DNA of 64,000 nucleotides from Kiritimatiellia bacterium (GTDB taxonomy: Bacteria; Verrucomicrobiota; Kiritimatiellia; UBA8416; JADHWI01). The DNA lies in NCBI GenBank assembly GCA_030744755.1, contig JASLPY010000002.1, positions 1-64,000 on the forward strand, in the 5' to 3' direction. The position numbers were made by a program, and so were the translations under genes. The notes beneath the pieces are model-generated. The model was not told where the DNA came from and did not search any database. It saw nothing but the letters and a program-made list of their open reading frames with translations. Of this stretch, positions 25,589 to 35,000 are shown one piece after another. Position 1 is the stretch's first letter, and each line of letters begins with the position of its first letter.

Positions 25589-26497
25589 CTACGCCTCCAG
25601 GCCGTTCGCCAGCCTGGCGGCTTTCAGGGTGTTCAGCATCAACATCGTGATGGTCATTGGGCCGACACCGCCGGGGACCGGCGTGATGGCGCTTGCCTTT
25701 TCTTTCACGCCGTCAAAATCAACATCTCCCTTAAGGATGGCGACCATCCTGTTGGGGTCTTTCTTGCTGGGCTTCTCACCAACGCGGTTCACACCGACAT
25801 CTATGACAACCGCGCCTTCCTTAACCATGTCGGCGGTGACGGCGTTGGGCACGCCGGCGGCAACAATGAGAATGTCGGCTCTTTTCGTGTGAGCGGCCAT
25901 GTCGCGAGTACGCGTGTGGCATACCGTCACCGTGGCATTGGCGCCATCCTGTTTCTGGATCAGGATGTTGGCAATTGGTTTGCCGACGATGTTGCTCCTT
26001 CCCACCACCACCACCTCAGCGCCTTCGATCTGCGTTCCCGAACGCATCAGAAGCTGCTGGATGCCTGCCGGTGTGCAGGGAAGAAAATTAGCTTCGCCGA
26101 TCATGAGCTTGCCCACGTTGATGGGATGAAACCCGTCAACATCCTTGTTGGGATCTATGGCGAGAAGAACCTTTGTCTCATTGATGTGCTTGGGCAGTGG
26201 CAGCTGAACGAGTATTCCGTGGATCTTGGGATCGTTGTTGTACTTGTCAACCAGCGCAAGGAGTACCTCTTCGGTGATGTCTGCTTCTTGACTGTCCTGC
26301 ACCGAATAGAAACCAAGCTCCTTTGACGTGCGCTGTTTCGCCGTGACATAGCTTCTTGACGCCGGATCGTCTCCCACAAGTATGGTCACCAGGCCGGGTA
26401 CTATGCTGTTCTCGTTCGTGAGTTTCTCTGTCGCTTCCTTAATCTCTTCACGTATCTGTGCTGCAACTTCTTTGCCGCTGATAATCTTCGCTGTCAT
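25589..26497 (-). CDS. folD: Methylenetetrahydrofolate dehydrogenase/cyclohydrolase
   Basis: FolD interconverts methylene-, methenyl- and 10-formyl-tetrahydrofolate. About 302 residues from the ATG at 26497 (AGGGG upstream). The active-site Tyr50 and Lys54 lie in SRSYVTAKQ, followed by VQLPLPKHI, the DGFHPINVGKL motif and VVVGRSNIVGKP for NAD(P) binding. It lies just downstream of fhs on the same strand, forming a one-carbon folate unit with a family E repeat in between. Confidence 0.95.
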   Translation of the reverse strand: MTAKIISGKEVAAQIREEIKEATEKLTNENSIVPGLVTILVGDDPASRSYVTAKQRTSKELGFYSVQDSQEADITEEVLLALVDKYNNDPKIHGILVQLPLPKHINETKVLLAIDPNKDVDGFHPINVGKLMIGEANFLPCTPAGIQQLLMRSGTQIEGAEVVVVGRSNIVGKPIANILIQKQDGANATVTVCHTRTRDMAAHTKRADILIVAAGVPNAVTADMVKEGAVVIDVGVNRVGEKPSKKDPNRMVAILKGDVDFDGVKEKASAITPVPGGVGPMTITMLMLNTLKAARLANGLEA

Positions 26498-26584
26498 TAA
26501 TTGCCCCTGCTGTTTTGCCGTGTTCAACGGTCATCATCGCTCACAACCTAGTGCCGCGTCCTGTAACTCCGCTAAGAGATCCGA

Positions 26585-26660
26585 TGTCATCCCGAGCTTG
26601 TCGAGGGATCTCGCGAAGCGGCCTGCGGCCGAGATTCCTCGCTTTGCTCGGAATGACACG
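26585..26660. repeat. Palindromic repeat, family E
   Basis: TGTCATCCCGAGC at the left and GCTCGGAATGACA at the right form an imperfect outer inverted repeat of about 13 bp, with GCGGCCTGCGGCC-type pairing near the centre. This is a widely seen bacterial intergenic repeat type whose reading frames give CHPERSRG-like peptides. It separates folD from fhs and may form a hairpin in their transcript. Confidence 0.65.
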
Positions 26661-26696
26661 GACCAGACGTATCCATGGTACTTCATGGACACCACA

Positions 26697-28460
26697 CTAG
26701 AATAGTCCCTTGACCTTACCTGTATCCACGTCGACGTCGATTCTTCTGTAAGCAGGATTCGAACATGTACCGGGCATCAGCTTAATAGCCCCGGCCACGG
26801 GTACGACGAATCCGGCACCCTTGTATACGAGGATATCGGCGATAGGTAGCTCCCATCCGGTCGGTCGTCCCTTCAGGTTGGGATCATGAGAGAGGCTTAA
26901 GTGAGTTTTCACCATGCATGTCCCGAGTTTTCCCGTCGCCGGGTCCGCTTCCAGCATCTTCGCCTTCTCCAGGGCAACATCAGAATAGGTGACCCCATCT
27001 GCCCCGTATACTTCTTTTGCGATGAGCTCGATTCTCTGCCGAAGCGGCGTCTCGAGTTCGTACAGCAGGCGGAAGTCATGCTCTTCATCACAGGCAGTCA
27101 CGACGGCTTCCGCCAGCTCGATCGCACCTTCGCCGCCCTTCTCCCAGTGTTTCGACTGGGCGCACAGGGCGCCATTGTCCTCGGCAACCTTTCTGATCAG
27201 GGCCACTTCATTCTCGGTATCCGTGTAGAAGCCGTTGATACACACAACCGGCCGAACCCCGCACTTCTTCACGGTCTCGATATGTGCGATCAGGTTCTCG
27301 CAGCCCTTCTCGAGGAGCCCCAGGTTCTCTTTCGTGTAGGCTTCATCCAGGGGGACGCCGGGTCTAACCGTCGGTCCGCCGCCGTGCATCTTGAGCGCAC
27401 GAACCGTCGCGACGAGAACCACCGCGTTGGGATCGAGTCCTGAGAAGCGGCATTTCAGATTCCAGAACTTCTCAAAGCCAATGTCCGCTCCGAACCCGCT
27501 CTCGGTCACGTGGTAATCTGCCAGGCGTGTTCCCAGCTGGTCGGCTATTATCGAACTTTGCCCTATCGCGATGTTCGCGAACGGTCCGGCATGGACGAGA
27601 ACAGGCTGGCCCTCGACAGTCTGAAGCAGGCTGGGGTTGATGGCGTTGACCATCCAGGCAGTCATCGCGCCGTCCACTTCCAGGTCGGCCGTTGTGACCT
27701 CGTTGCCCTGTCTGTCATAGGCCAGGACAATCCGCCCCATCCTCTCTCGAAGGTCCGCGAGGTCTTTTGCCACGGCAAGAATGGCCATTATCTCGCTGGA
27801 TACCGTGATCGCGAAACCGGAATCCATTTCGTACCCGTCCATCTTGCCGCCTTGACCGATGCGAATGTTTCTCAGGGACTGCGCGCAGAAATCCATTATC
27901 CACTTGAACTCAACGCGTTCAGGATCGACGTCCAGACGAGTCAGGTTGCTCTTGGCGAGGCGTTCGTCGTCGTAATTGTTCTCGTGCTGCATCCTGGCGG
28001 TAAGGGCAACCATCGCCAGGTTGTGGGCGTTGGTTATGGCGTCGATATCGCCGGTCAGCCCCAGGGAGAACTCGGTGAGCGGTATGCACTGGGCCAGCCC
28101 GCCGCCCGCGGCGGAGCCCTTGATGTTGAAAGTCGGTCCACCGCTGGGTTGGCGTATGGCCCCAATCACCTTCTTTCCGATCTTTCCGAGACCCTCTACC
28201 AGCCCCATGGATGTCGTCGTCTTCCCTTCGCCGAGCGGCGTGGGAGTGATGGCGGTTACGTCGATGTACTTGCCCTGTGGGACGCCTTCCAGGCGCTTCA
28301 TGGCCTGTATAAAATCCACCTTGCCTACTCGTTTCCCCATAGGTATGAGTTCATCACGTGTTAGACCCGCCTCTTCGGCGAGTTGCTCCAGGGGTTTCAT
28401 TGTCGCTTCTGCTGCTTCTGCGATCTCCCAGTCCTGCATCTTTGTGGCGTCGAGTTTCAT
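26697..28460 (-). CDS. fhs: Formate--tetrahydrofolate ligase
   Basis: The enzyme makes 10-formyl-tetrahydrofolate from formate, ATP and tetrahydrofolate. The 587-residue protein, slightly longer than the usual 557, has the P-loop-like [16 protein letters not shown] motif and the [11 protein letters not shown] segment. It acts with the downstream folD and feeds purine synthesis (see the AICAR transformylase gene). In acetogens it belongs to the methyl branch of the Wood-Ljungdahl pathway, but nothing else from that pathway is in the window. GAGGGA lies just before the ATG. Confidence 0.95.
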   Translation of the reverse strand: MKLDATKMQDWEIAEAAEATMKPLEQLAEEAGLTRDELIPMGKRVGKVDFIQAMKRLEGVPQGKYIDVTAITPTPLGEGKTTTSMGLVEGLGKIGKKVIGAIRQPSGGPTFNIKGSAAGGGLAQCIPLTEFSLGLTGDIDAITNAHNLAMVALTARMQHENNYDDERLAKSNLTRLDVDPERVEFKWIMDFCAQSLRNIRIGQGGKMDGYEMDSGFAITVSSEIMAILAVAKDLADLRERMGRIVLAYDRQGNEVTTADLEVDGAMTAWMVNAINPSLLQTVEGQPVLVHAGPFANIAIGQSSIIADQLGTRLADYHVTESGFGADIGFEKFWNLKCRFSGLDPNAVVLVATVRALKMHGGGPTVRPGVPLDEAYTKENLGLLEKGCENLIAHIETVKKCGVRPVVCINGFYTDTENEVALIRKVAEDNGALCAQSKHWEKGGEGAIELAEAVVTACDEEHDFRLLYELETPLRQRIELIAKEVYGADGVTYSDVALEKAKMLEADPATGKLGTCMVKTHLSLSHDPNLKGRPTGWELPIADILVYKGAGFVVPVAGAIKLMPGTCSNPAYRRIDVDVDTGKVKGLF

Positions 28461-28562
28461 AGGTCCCTCGTTCTAGATGATTACAGCCGGCGGATATAGT
28501 GCTAAATGAAGTTTACCGACCACTCCCTATTTAAGGGCCGTATGTTCTACTAACTGCAAAAA

Positions 28563-28576
28563 AAAGCAAGCTTTTG
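28563..28576 (-). terminator. Possible weak terminator
   Basis: On the minus strand AAAAGC-TT-GCTTTT is followed by more T residues, about 30 bp past the stop of the kinase gene. The stem is short and AT-rich, so this is only a candidate. Confidence 0.3.
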
Positions 28577-28606
28577 ATAGGGTAATTCTCGTTCTCGGGA
28601 AACTGG

Positions 28607-30274
28607 TCAGTAGGAGAGCTTGCTCCCGCCAATGTACTCCCTGAGAATGGATATGCCAGGTACGGCGGTGTCGGAGGCGGCGAGGAAGTTTATGAGGAAC
28701 TCCGACATCCTCCTTGTCTCGGCGTACTCGGGGTTGGCGGGTTTGATCTGCATGAGCAGGGGTTCGACCAGGGGTTTCAACACGGCCAGCTCGTAATCCA
28801 ATGCAGAATTGAACGTGGCGTCCGCCTCATTCTGGAACGGGAATATCCACCGCTTCTCGCCACGTCGAACGGCCGGCCAGAGCTGGAAGGTGAACAGAGG
28901 AGAATGACCGCGGAACTGGTGATCCCGAACAAGCCTTCGAATCAAACGGTTATCTGTGGTGGAGATCCTGTTGTTGGCGTCCACACTCAGCTGTGTCAAG
29001 GCGCTCACGTATACCCTGAACTTCTGATCGACCGGAACCATGCTGGTCAGCATGGGATTGAGACCGTGAATTCCCTCGATGATAAGAATCTGCCCGGGCT
29101 CCAGCCGGAGATTCTGCCCTGTCCATTCCCTGTGTTTCGTCTCGAAGTTGTACGATGGCAGCTCTATCTCCCTGCCATCGACCAGATCGCAGAGGTGCTG
29201 ATTGAACAGCTCGAGATCCACGGCTTCTATATGCTCGTAATCCGGTTTGCCCTGTTCGTCCAGGGGGTTGCGGTCGGCGCCTACGAAATAGTCATCCGTG
29301 GCCAGCGTGACGGGGTGCAGCCCGTTCACTGTCAAGTGCGTCGTGATCCTTTTGGCAAAAGTGGTCTTTCCCGAGCACGACGGGCCCGCAACCAGGACCA
29401 GGCGTATGCGGTCCCGGGCGGCCGATATCTGGTCGGCTATCCCGGCCAGCTTCTTCTCGTGAAGCGCTTCGCTTGTCCATATGAGATTTTCTACCTTGCC
29501 GGATGCGATAGTTTCATTCAGGCGGCCAACCGTGTTGACACCAAGAATCCGTCCCCAATCCTTGTGTTCCTGGAAGATATGAAACAAATGAGGCTGATCC
29601 TCGAACGGCGGGATGTTCAGGGCATCGGCTCTATCGGGTAGGTGGAGAACGAAACCCGGTGGATAGTGAATCAGCTTGAAACGAGAGAGAACCCCGGCGC
29701 TTGGAACGAGCGGACCGTGCGCGAGATCCGAGAAATCACCGCAGCAATGCAATACCACGCGCGGGGGGTTTCTATGCTTGAGCAGGTTCAGTTTGCTCAT
29801 CTGTCCCGAGTCGGTGAAGGCCTTCACCGACTCGGAGTAGGCGACTTTACGCCTGACAATGGGAATGTCAGATTCAACCATCTTACGCATGCTCTGCGCT
29901 ACGGCATCCAGACCCTTCTCACACATTCCTTCATCACCGTTTTCCGTTGGGTGGAAGCTGCAGTAAAGGCCCGGGCCGAATGAATGCTCCACGGAGAACT
30001 CCGCGTCCGGCGCAACATCGCGTACGGCCTTTGCAAGCAGGAAGCAGAGCGACCGGCGGTAGATTCGCCATCCGTGAGAATCCTCCATTGTCAGGAAGGA
30101 TACGTGGCTGTTTACGGTAAGGGGGTACGAAAGCGAAGAAACGTCGTTGTTCACCAGTGCAGCAATGAACGGAATTTGCGGAGATACAGGTGCAGGTGCC
30201 AGGGTCCCGACCTCAACCCCGTAAGGACATTCAATCATTCGTCCGTCATCAAGAGTAACAGAAATCAAGCTCAT
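28607..30274 (-). CDS. Nucleoside (uridine) kinase with ThrRS-type TGS and editing-like domains
   Basis: About 555 residues. The N-terminus (1-65) is a TGS domain like that of threonyl-tRNA synthetase, followed by a region related to its second N-terminal domain (about 70-240). From about 270 a P-loop kinase of the uridine kinase/phosphoribulokinase type follows, with VAGPSCSGKTTFAKR. It includes LATDDYFVG and an IEGIHGLNP segment. Such fusions are known in several bacterial phyla; the natural substrate is not certain. ATG at 30274 starts the TGS domain; a GTG at 30310 is an alternative. Confidence 0.85.
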   Translation of the reverse strand: MSLISVTLDDGRMIECPYGVEVGTLAPAPVSPQIPFIAALVNNDVSSLSYPLTVNSHVSFLTMEDSHGWRIYRRSLCFLLAKAVRDVAPDAEFSVEHSFGPGLYCSFHPTENGDEGMCEKGLDAVAQSMRKMVESDIPIVRRKVAYSESVKAFTDSGQMSKLNLLKHRNPPRVVLHCCGDFSDLAHGPLVPSAGVLSRFKLIHYPPGFVLHLPDRADALNIPPFEDQPHLFHIFQEHKDWGRILGVNTVGRLNETIASGKVENLIWTSEALHEKKLAGIADQISAARDRIRLVLVAGPSCSGKTTFAKRITTHLTVNGLHPVTLATDDYFVGADRNPLDEQGKPDYEHIEAVDLELFNQHLCDLVDGREIELPSYNFETKHREWTGQNLRLEPGQILIIEGIHGLNPMLTSMVPVDQKFRVYVSALTQLSVDANNRISTTDNRLIRRLVRDHQFRGHSPLFTFQLWPAVRRGEKRWIFPFQNEADATFNSALDYELAVLKPLVEPLLMQIKPANPEYAETRRMSEFLINFLAASDTAVPGISILREYIGGSKLSY

Positions 30275-30310
30275 GGCATTCAGATCATACAAGAATTCCG
30301 GTGATGCCAC

Positions 30311-30343
30311 AAGTAGGTCCCGGCGGGCGGCCGGGACCTACTT
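30311..30343. repeat. Perfect 14-bp-stem palindrome with GTAG/CTAC ends
   Basis: AAGTAGGTCCCGGC (30311-30324) pairs without mismatch with GCCGGGACCTACTT (30330-30343), leaving a 5-nt loop. It lies between divergent genes, so it is not a normal terminator. The AGTAG start is shared with the REP-like elements of this window, and the GGTCCCGGC stem recurs at 31900-31908. Confidence 0.65.
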
Positions 30344-30454
30344 TCCCCCCGCAAGCAATCAACCATGGGTTTTCTGCACTGCGAAAAATCTTCCTTTTCT
30401 TCTGGACCTTTTTTTTCCCGTGATTAGACTACGGTCAACGGGGAGGTAATAGCG

Positions 30455-30682
30455 ATGACAGAGGCCATATTCGAAATTCATGGCGTGGAAGAACGAAGCG
30501 AACGCCTTATCCTCATGGATATTGAAAAAAACTGCTTTGAATGCAGGCATTTCCATGAGGATGAGCAGACCTGCGATGCCTATCCGGATGGTGTTCCACC
30601 GGAATATCTGTACGGAGACGAAATACATGATGTAGCCCACCCGGGTGATCACGGCGTGCATTTCGAGCCGAGGATTCGTTAG
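30455..30682 (+). CDS. Small cysteine protein of unknown function
   Basis: A 75-residue protein with a strong ribosome site (GGGGAGG) before the ATG. A short N-terminal part is followed by a three-cysteine core: NCFECRHF (Cys27, Cys30) and CDAYPDGVPPE (Cys40), then two histidines near a GDEIHD and GDHGVHF tail. A metal or Fe-S site is possible. Small proteins with a C-x2-C...C-x-A-(F/Y)-P-x-G-(I/V)-P pattern occur in many bacteria. Its stop codon shares TTAG with the convergent hemW-like gene. Confidence 0.7.
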   Translation: MTEAIFEIHGVEERSERLILMDIEKNCFECRHFHEDEQTCDAYPDGVPPEYLYGDEIHDVAHPGDHGVHFEPRIR

Positions 30683-31830
30683 GCAGGTTGCGCGGGCGAC
30701 GAAGGGATAAGTGCTTCGGCTACAGTGTCGGCGAGAAGGCATCCGGTGTTCGTTAAGAACCACCTTTCGTCTCGCTGTTCAACAAGTCCAAGCCGTTCTT
30801 GTTCCAGCAGAGCTTGATACCAATGATCCATTGGCAGATCTTCAATCGCGAAGTCGTTGAGGAACACTCCTTCCCTGAGCCGAAACGCGAACATCAGGCG
30901 CTCCGTTGCATCCATCTCCTTTGAAAGGATTTCTGAATCACTGTTGGGTGGGAGGCCTTGGAACAGGCGTGATACGTAACCGTCCAGGCTCGCGGAGTTT
31001 GACCACCGCTTTCTGCCGACGCGTGAAGATGCCGCCGGCCCGAATCCTACATAGTCGCCTCCCCGCCAGCAGGAAAGATTGTGCAGGCATTCGGAGCCCG
31101 GACGTGAGTAGTTCGAGATCTCGTATCGATTGTATCCAGCCCCACCCAGGATGTCCTCGGCAATGGCCAGAGCGTGAATCTGCGCCTGCTCTGACGGCAT
31201 CGATACATGTCCGTCCTTAACCATCGCGTGGAGTACCGATTTCTCCTCGACCGACAATGCGTAGACCGACAGGTGGTCGGGCTCAAGGCGGGCGGCGGCA
31301 AGCAGATCCCTCTTCCAGCCATCCGTATCCACTCCCGGCAGGCAGGCAATGAGATCAATGCCGATCTTTTCAAAACCCGCAGATCGTACGGCCTCCACCG
31401 AGTCGGAAATATCCCTGGCGGAATGGCGCCTCCCCATCTGTTTCAATACCTCGTCATCGAACGATTGTGCCCCCAGGCTGATCCGGTTGACACCTGCGGC
31501 CTTAACGGCCGGAAGTTTTCCGTCAGTGAGCGTTCCCGGGTTCGCCTCCAATGTCCACTCGACCACCTTCGAGAGGTCCATGCGGTCGTGGATGGTCTGC
31601 AGCAGGCGTTCAAGTTGTTCTTTATCCAGGATGGAAGGGGTGCCACCGCCAAAATAGACAGTCTCCGGAGCCGACTCACCATCTATGTACATATCCAGTT
31701 CGCGCTCAAGGCTGTCGAGGAATGCGTTACAGGTGTTTGCGTCGAACAGTTCGGAGTAGAAAGCGCAATACACGCACTTTCCGCTGCAGAACGGTACGTG
31801 TATATAGAGGTGTCCAATCGGAGTGTTCAT
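30679..31830 (-). CDS. hemW: HemW-like radical SAM heme chaperone
   Basis: HemW was long annotated as oxygen-independent coproporphyrinogen oxidase but acts as a heme chaperone. The 383-residue protein has the HemW-type cluster motif CSGKCVYC (Cys15, 19, 22), followed by YFGGGTPS and a C-terminal HemN domain (DYVGFGPAASS, RLGLV). It has the three-cysteine pattern without the extra fourth cysteine of HemN. Its stop overlaps the stop of the convergent small Cys protein by 4 bp. Confidence 0.87.
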   Translation of the reverse strand: MNTPIGHLYIHVPFCSGKCVYCAFYSELFDANTCNAFLDSLERELDMYIDGESAPETVYFGGGTPSILDKEQLERLLQTIHDRMDLSKVVEWTLEANPGTLTDGKLPAVKAAGVNRISLGAQSFDDEVLKQMGRRHSARDISDSVEAVRSAGFEKIGIDLIACLPGVDTDGWKRDLLAAARLEPDHLSVYALSVEEKSVLHAMVKDGHVSMPSEQAQIHALAIAEDILGGAGYNRYEISNYSRPGSECLHNLSCWRGGDYVGFGPAASSRVGRKRWSNSASLDGYVSRLFQGLPPNSDSEILSKEMDATERLMFAFRLREGVFLNDFAIEDLPMDHWYQALLEQERLGLVEQRDERWFLTNTGCLLADTVAEALIPSSPAQPA

Positions 31831-31895
31831 TCTTCAGAATGTAGCAGAATCACGCGCAGGGTGCCCAAGTTTTTCACTGACCGGAAATGCCCGGC

Positions 31896-31953
31896 AGTAG
31901 GTCCCGGCGGCCCGACGGGCCTGTCCACCGGAGCCTTGCGCGAAGGTGGGACC
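31896..31953. repeat. REP-like element with GTAG tag
   Basis: AGTAG (31896-31900) precedes an outer stem GGTCCC/GGGACC (31900-31905 with 31948-31953). Inside are hairpin GCCCGACGGGC (31910-31920) and stem CCACC/GGTGG. It lies in the 236-bp space between the divergent-tailed hemW start and the M6 protease stop. Confidence 0.5.
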
Positions 31954-32033
31954 AAGCGCATAAGACGTGCCTTGCGAGCGCACAAGTTGTGCAAGCCCAA
32001 GAAGTGCACAATCCAATGCACCGTCAATGCACT

Positions 32034-32056
32034 GGCGCCGTCGGGCCGTCGGCGCC
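32034..32056. repeat. Hairpin just past the M6 protease gene
   Basis: GGCGCCG (32034-32040) pairs with CGGCGCC (32050-32056) around a 9-nt loop, 10 bp past the stop of the minus-strand protease gene. No T-run follows, so any terminator role would need help. Confidence 0.45.
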
Positions 32057-32066
32057 TACACCTGAA

Positions 32067-35000
32067 TTACCTGAACAGGAACATGGCACCCTCTGGTTTT
32101 CCCACACCGGTTGTGTTCGTGATGATCACGTTCGAGTCATCACTCGTTCCGTTCGGGAACTCCGCTCGCAGCAGGTACAGGTAAGTAGTGTTGGCGCTCA
32201 ACCCGCTCACGGCATGGCTTGTGCCGGCAACCGAGAGATTGTCGTAACCGACAAGCCTGTCGCCGAGAGTGATGTTGTCGATGTACAGGCGCCGGGTGGC
32301 GGCAGGCGAATTGAAGTCGGCGCACACACCGAAGTATGACGATGTGTCGTAGACATTATTGGTCAACGCCCCAGCATAGGTCGAAGGCTCGGCTCCATAT
32401 GTAAACCCGGTTGAGTACCATAGATTGAATACACCGGCCGAATCACGCGTCACCTTGATGTTCAAGCCATCGCGCAGGGCGCCCGGGTCGAAATCGCTTG
32501 CAGTGATAAAGCTACCGACTTCTACTTCGCTGGCCCCGGTCTTTCTCCACAGCTCGATGTGGTCGTCGGCCGATCCAGAGTCCCCTATCTTAAGGTAGTA
32601 TCCCTGGAAGTTGGCATCGTCATTGAGACTCCCACTCGGCTGTGCCGAGGCCATCAGGACCACCGCCAGGAAGTTCGCCGTGGATGGATTGAAGTTCGGA
32701 CTTGCCAGCGAGAAGCGCCATTCGTTCGTTTCTGTGCTCGCGATGCTCAGGCAGGCGTAATCCGTGTTGGACGTGCAGGCAAGATAGCTCCCGTCCGTAC
32801 TCGCATTGCCCCCGGGGACCGTGGCATCCGTCAGGATCTCGAAAGACCCCGTATCGCCACCCCATGCCGGGCCGATCGTGAAATCGCCGTCCGAGAAGTC
32901 CTCGTCCATTTCGAGCACATCCAGCCGATAGCCCAGAGCGCCATTCAGCGCATCCCAGTTGGCCGTGAAGCTATCGGACTGCACGGCGGTTGCAGCAGTG
33001 GCGGTAGGCTCCACGAGATCGGTCTGCACGTAGATCAGGTTCGACTCTTCGGTCTGGCCGCCCTGGAGGACCGCCCTTACGCGATAAAAGTAGTCGGCAT
33101 AGACATCCAGCCCCGTCACCTGCACAGTAGCGGAGTCCGCGGCAACTGCACCGTCTTCGTAACCGGTAGCGTAGTTGAGACTGCTTCCCAGCATGATGTT
33201 ATCCACATAGATTCGACGGTCTGCCGACGGACTGCCGACGTCGGCGCACACGCCGAAGTAAGCGGATGCCCCGGTGTACTGGGTGTTGGTCACGGCTCCG
33301 GCGTACGTCGACGGATCGTTTGTGTAGGTGAATCCGGTATCATACCACAAATCGAAAACGCCATTTGCGTCACGTGTCACCTTGAGGTTGAGCCCGTCAA
33401 GAAGCGCTCCCGGGTCGATGTCCGGTGAGTTGGCAAATGTCCCCTCAATCTCCTCGCCGGCACCTGTCTTGCGCCATAGCTCAACCTGATCCGCCGATCC
33501 ACCATCTCCGAACTTGAGGTAGTACCCTTCGAACGTGGAACCCGCAATGCCTGCGCTTGGTTGCAGCGAAGCCATCAGCACAACGGAAACATAGTTGGCA
33601 TCCGACGGGTCGAAATCGGGGCTGCCTACGGAGAAGCGCCATTCATTCGTTTCCGTGCTGGAAATGCTCAGAGAGACATGCCCTTCGCTTACCTTGGTTC
33701 CCAGGTAATGACCGTCGGTGGCAGCATTACCATCTGGCAGTGTGGCGTCTGTCAGAATCTCAAACGCCGCCGTATCGCCGCTCCACGCGGGGCTGTTCGT
33801 GAAATCGTCATCGCTGAAATCCTCGTTAGGCTGGAAGACGTCCAGCAGGTATCCGAGATCGCCGGATACATCATTCCAGTTGGCGAAGAAGCTTGTGGAC
33901 TGGACGTTCGTCGCGGCTATGGCTGTAACCGTCGTCGTCAACGTCTGCACGGCAATGATGTTTGAGTTGGTGCTGGTCTGTGTTGCGTTCGTTGCCCGTA
34001 CCATGTAGGCGTAGTCGGCCAGGGCGCCCAGACCGGCGACCTGTTCAGTCAGGGCCGTTGTGCCCTTGTCTTCAAACCCGCTGACATAGTTCCGTGCGCC
34101 CAGCTCGATGTTGTCTATGTACACCCGGCGGTCAGGATCGGGTGTGCTGATGTGTTTGTAGACCCCGAAGTACGAAGAGGTGTCGTACGAGTTCTGCGTG
34201 ATCGATCCGCAGTAGTTTGTAGCATCGGTCCCGTACTCGAATCCGGTACTGGTCCAGAGCTTCCACACACCGCTGCCGTCACGCGTGACGCGGACGTTAA
34301 TGCCATCCTTCAGGCCGCCCGTGGTGAAGGCGGGGCTGCTGAATGTACCTTCATGCCCTTTGCCTGCCCCGGTGCTGCGATAGAGCCGGATCTGATCAGG
34401 TGTGCTGTTATTACCGATTCTGAGGTAGTAGCCCTGGAAGTTATTCGTGGCGATATCTCCGCTGATCGCTGCAGACGACATGAGAACAACACCGAAGTAA
34501 TTAGCATCGCTGGGATTGACGTCAGGTGTCCCGAGCGAGAACCGCCATTCGCTGACCTCGGTGCTCGGGGTGATCAGCAGGCTATCGTCAGCCGTGCCCT
34601 TGCTGGCGAGGAAACTGCCGTCCGTCGAGGCGCTTCCATCGGGCACTGTGCCGTCGGTCAACACGTCGAACGACGCCGTATCACCCGACCATGTCAGGTT
34701 AGCAGAATGATTGCCGTCGCTGAAGTCCTCGTCCATCTGCCACGCGTTCAGCTCATAGCCAGTGGCACCGGCGGCGGCATTCCAGTTGGCGAAGAAACTG
34801 CTCGAAGTGATGTTGGTCGCCGCGGTGGCGATCGGTGCGGGAAGGGACGGTGGCGCCGGTTCAGCGTACGTGCCCACCATCAGGACGTCGTCGATGCCCA
34901 TGCCGCTCCAGTTGGCCCCCCCGGGTTCGCGAACGTGACCCCACCGGACCTGCACGTTGGCCTCACCGTCAGCAGTGGACGAGAGATCATAGGAGTGGAA

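Noticed and set aside
30311-30343. Strong hairpin as a transcription terminator
   Set aside because: It lies between divergent gene starts and has no T-run, so neither gene would end there.
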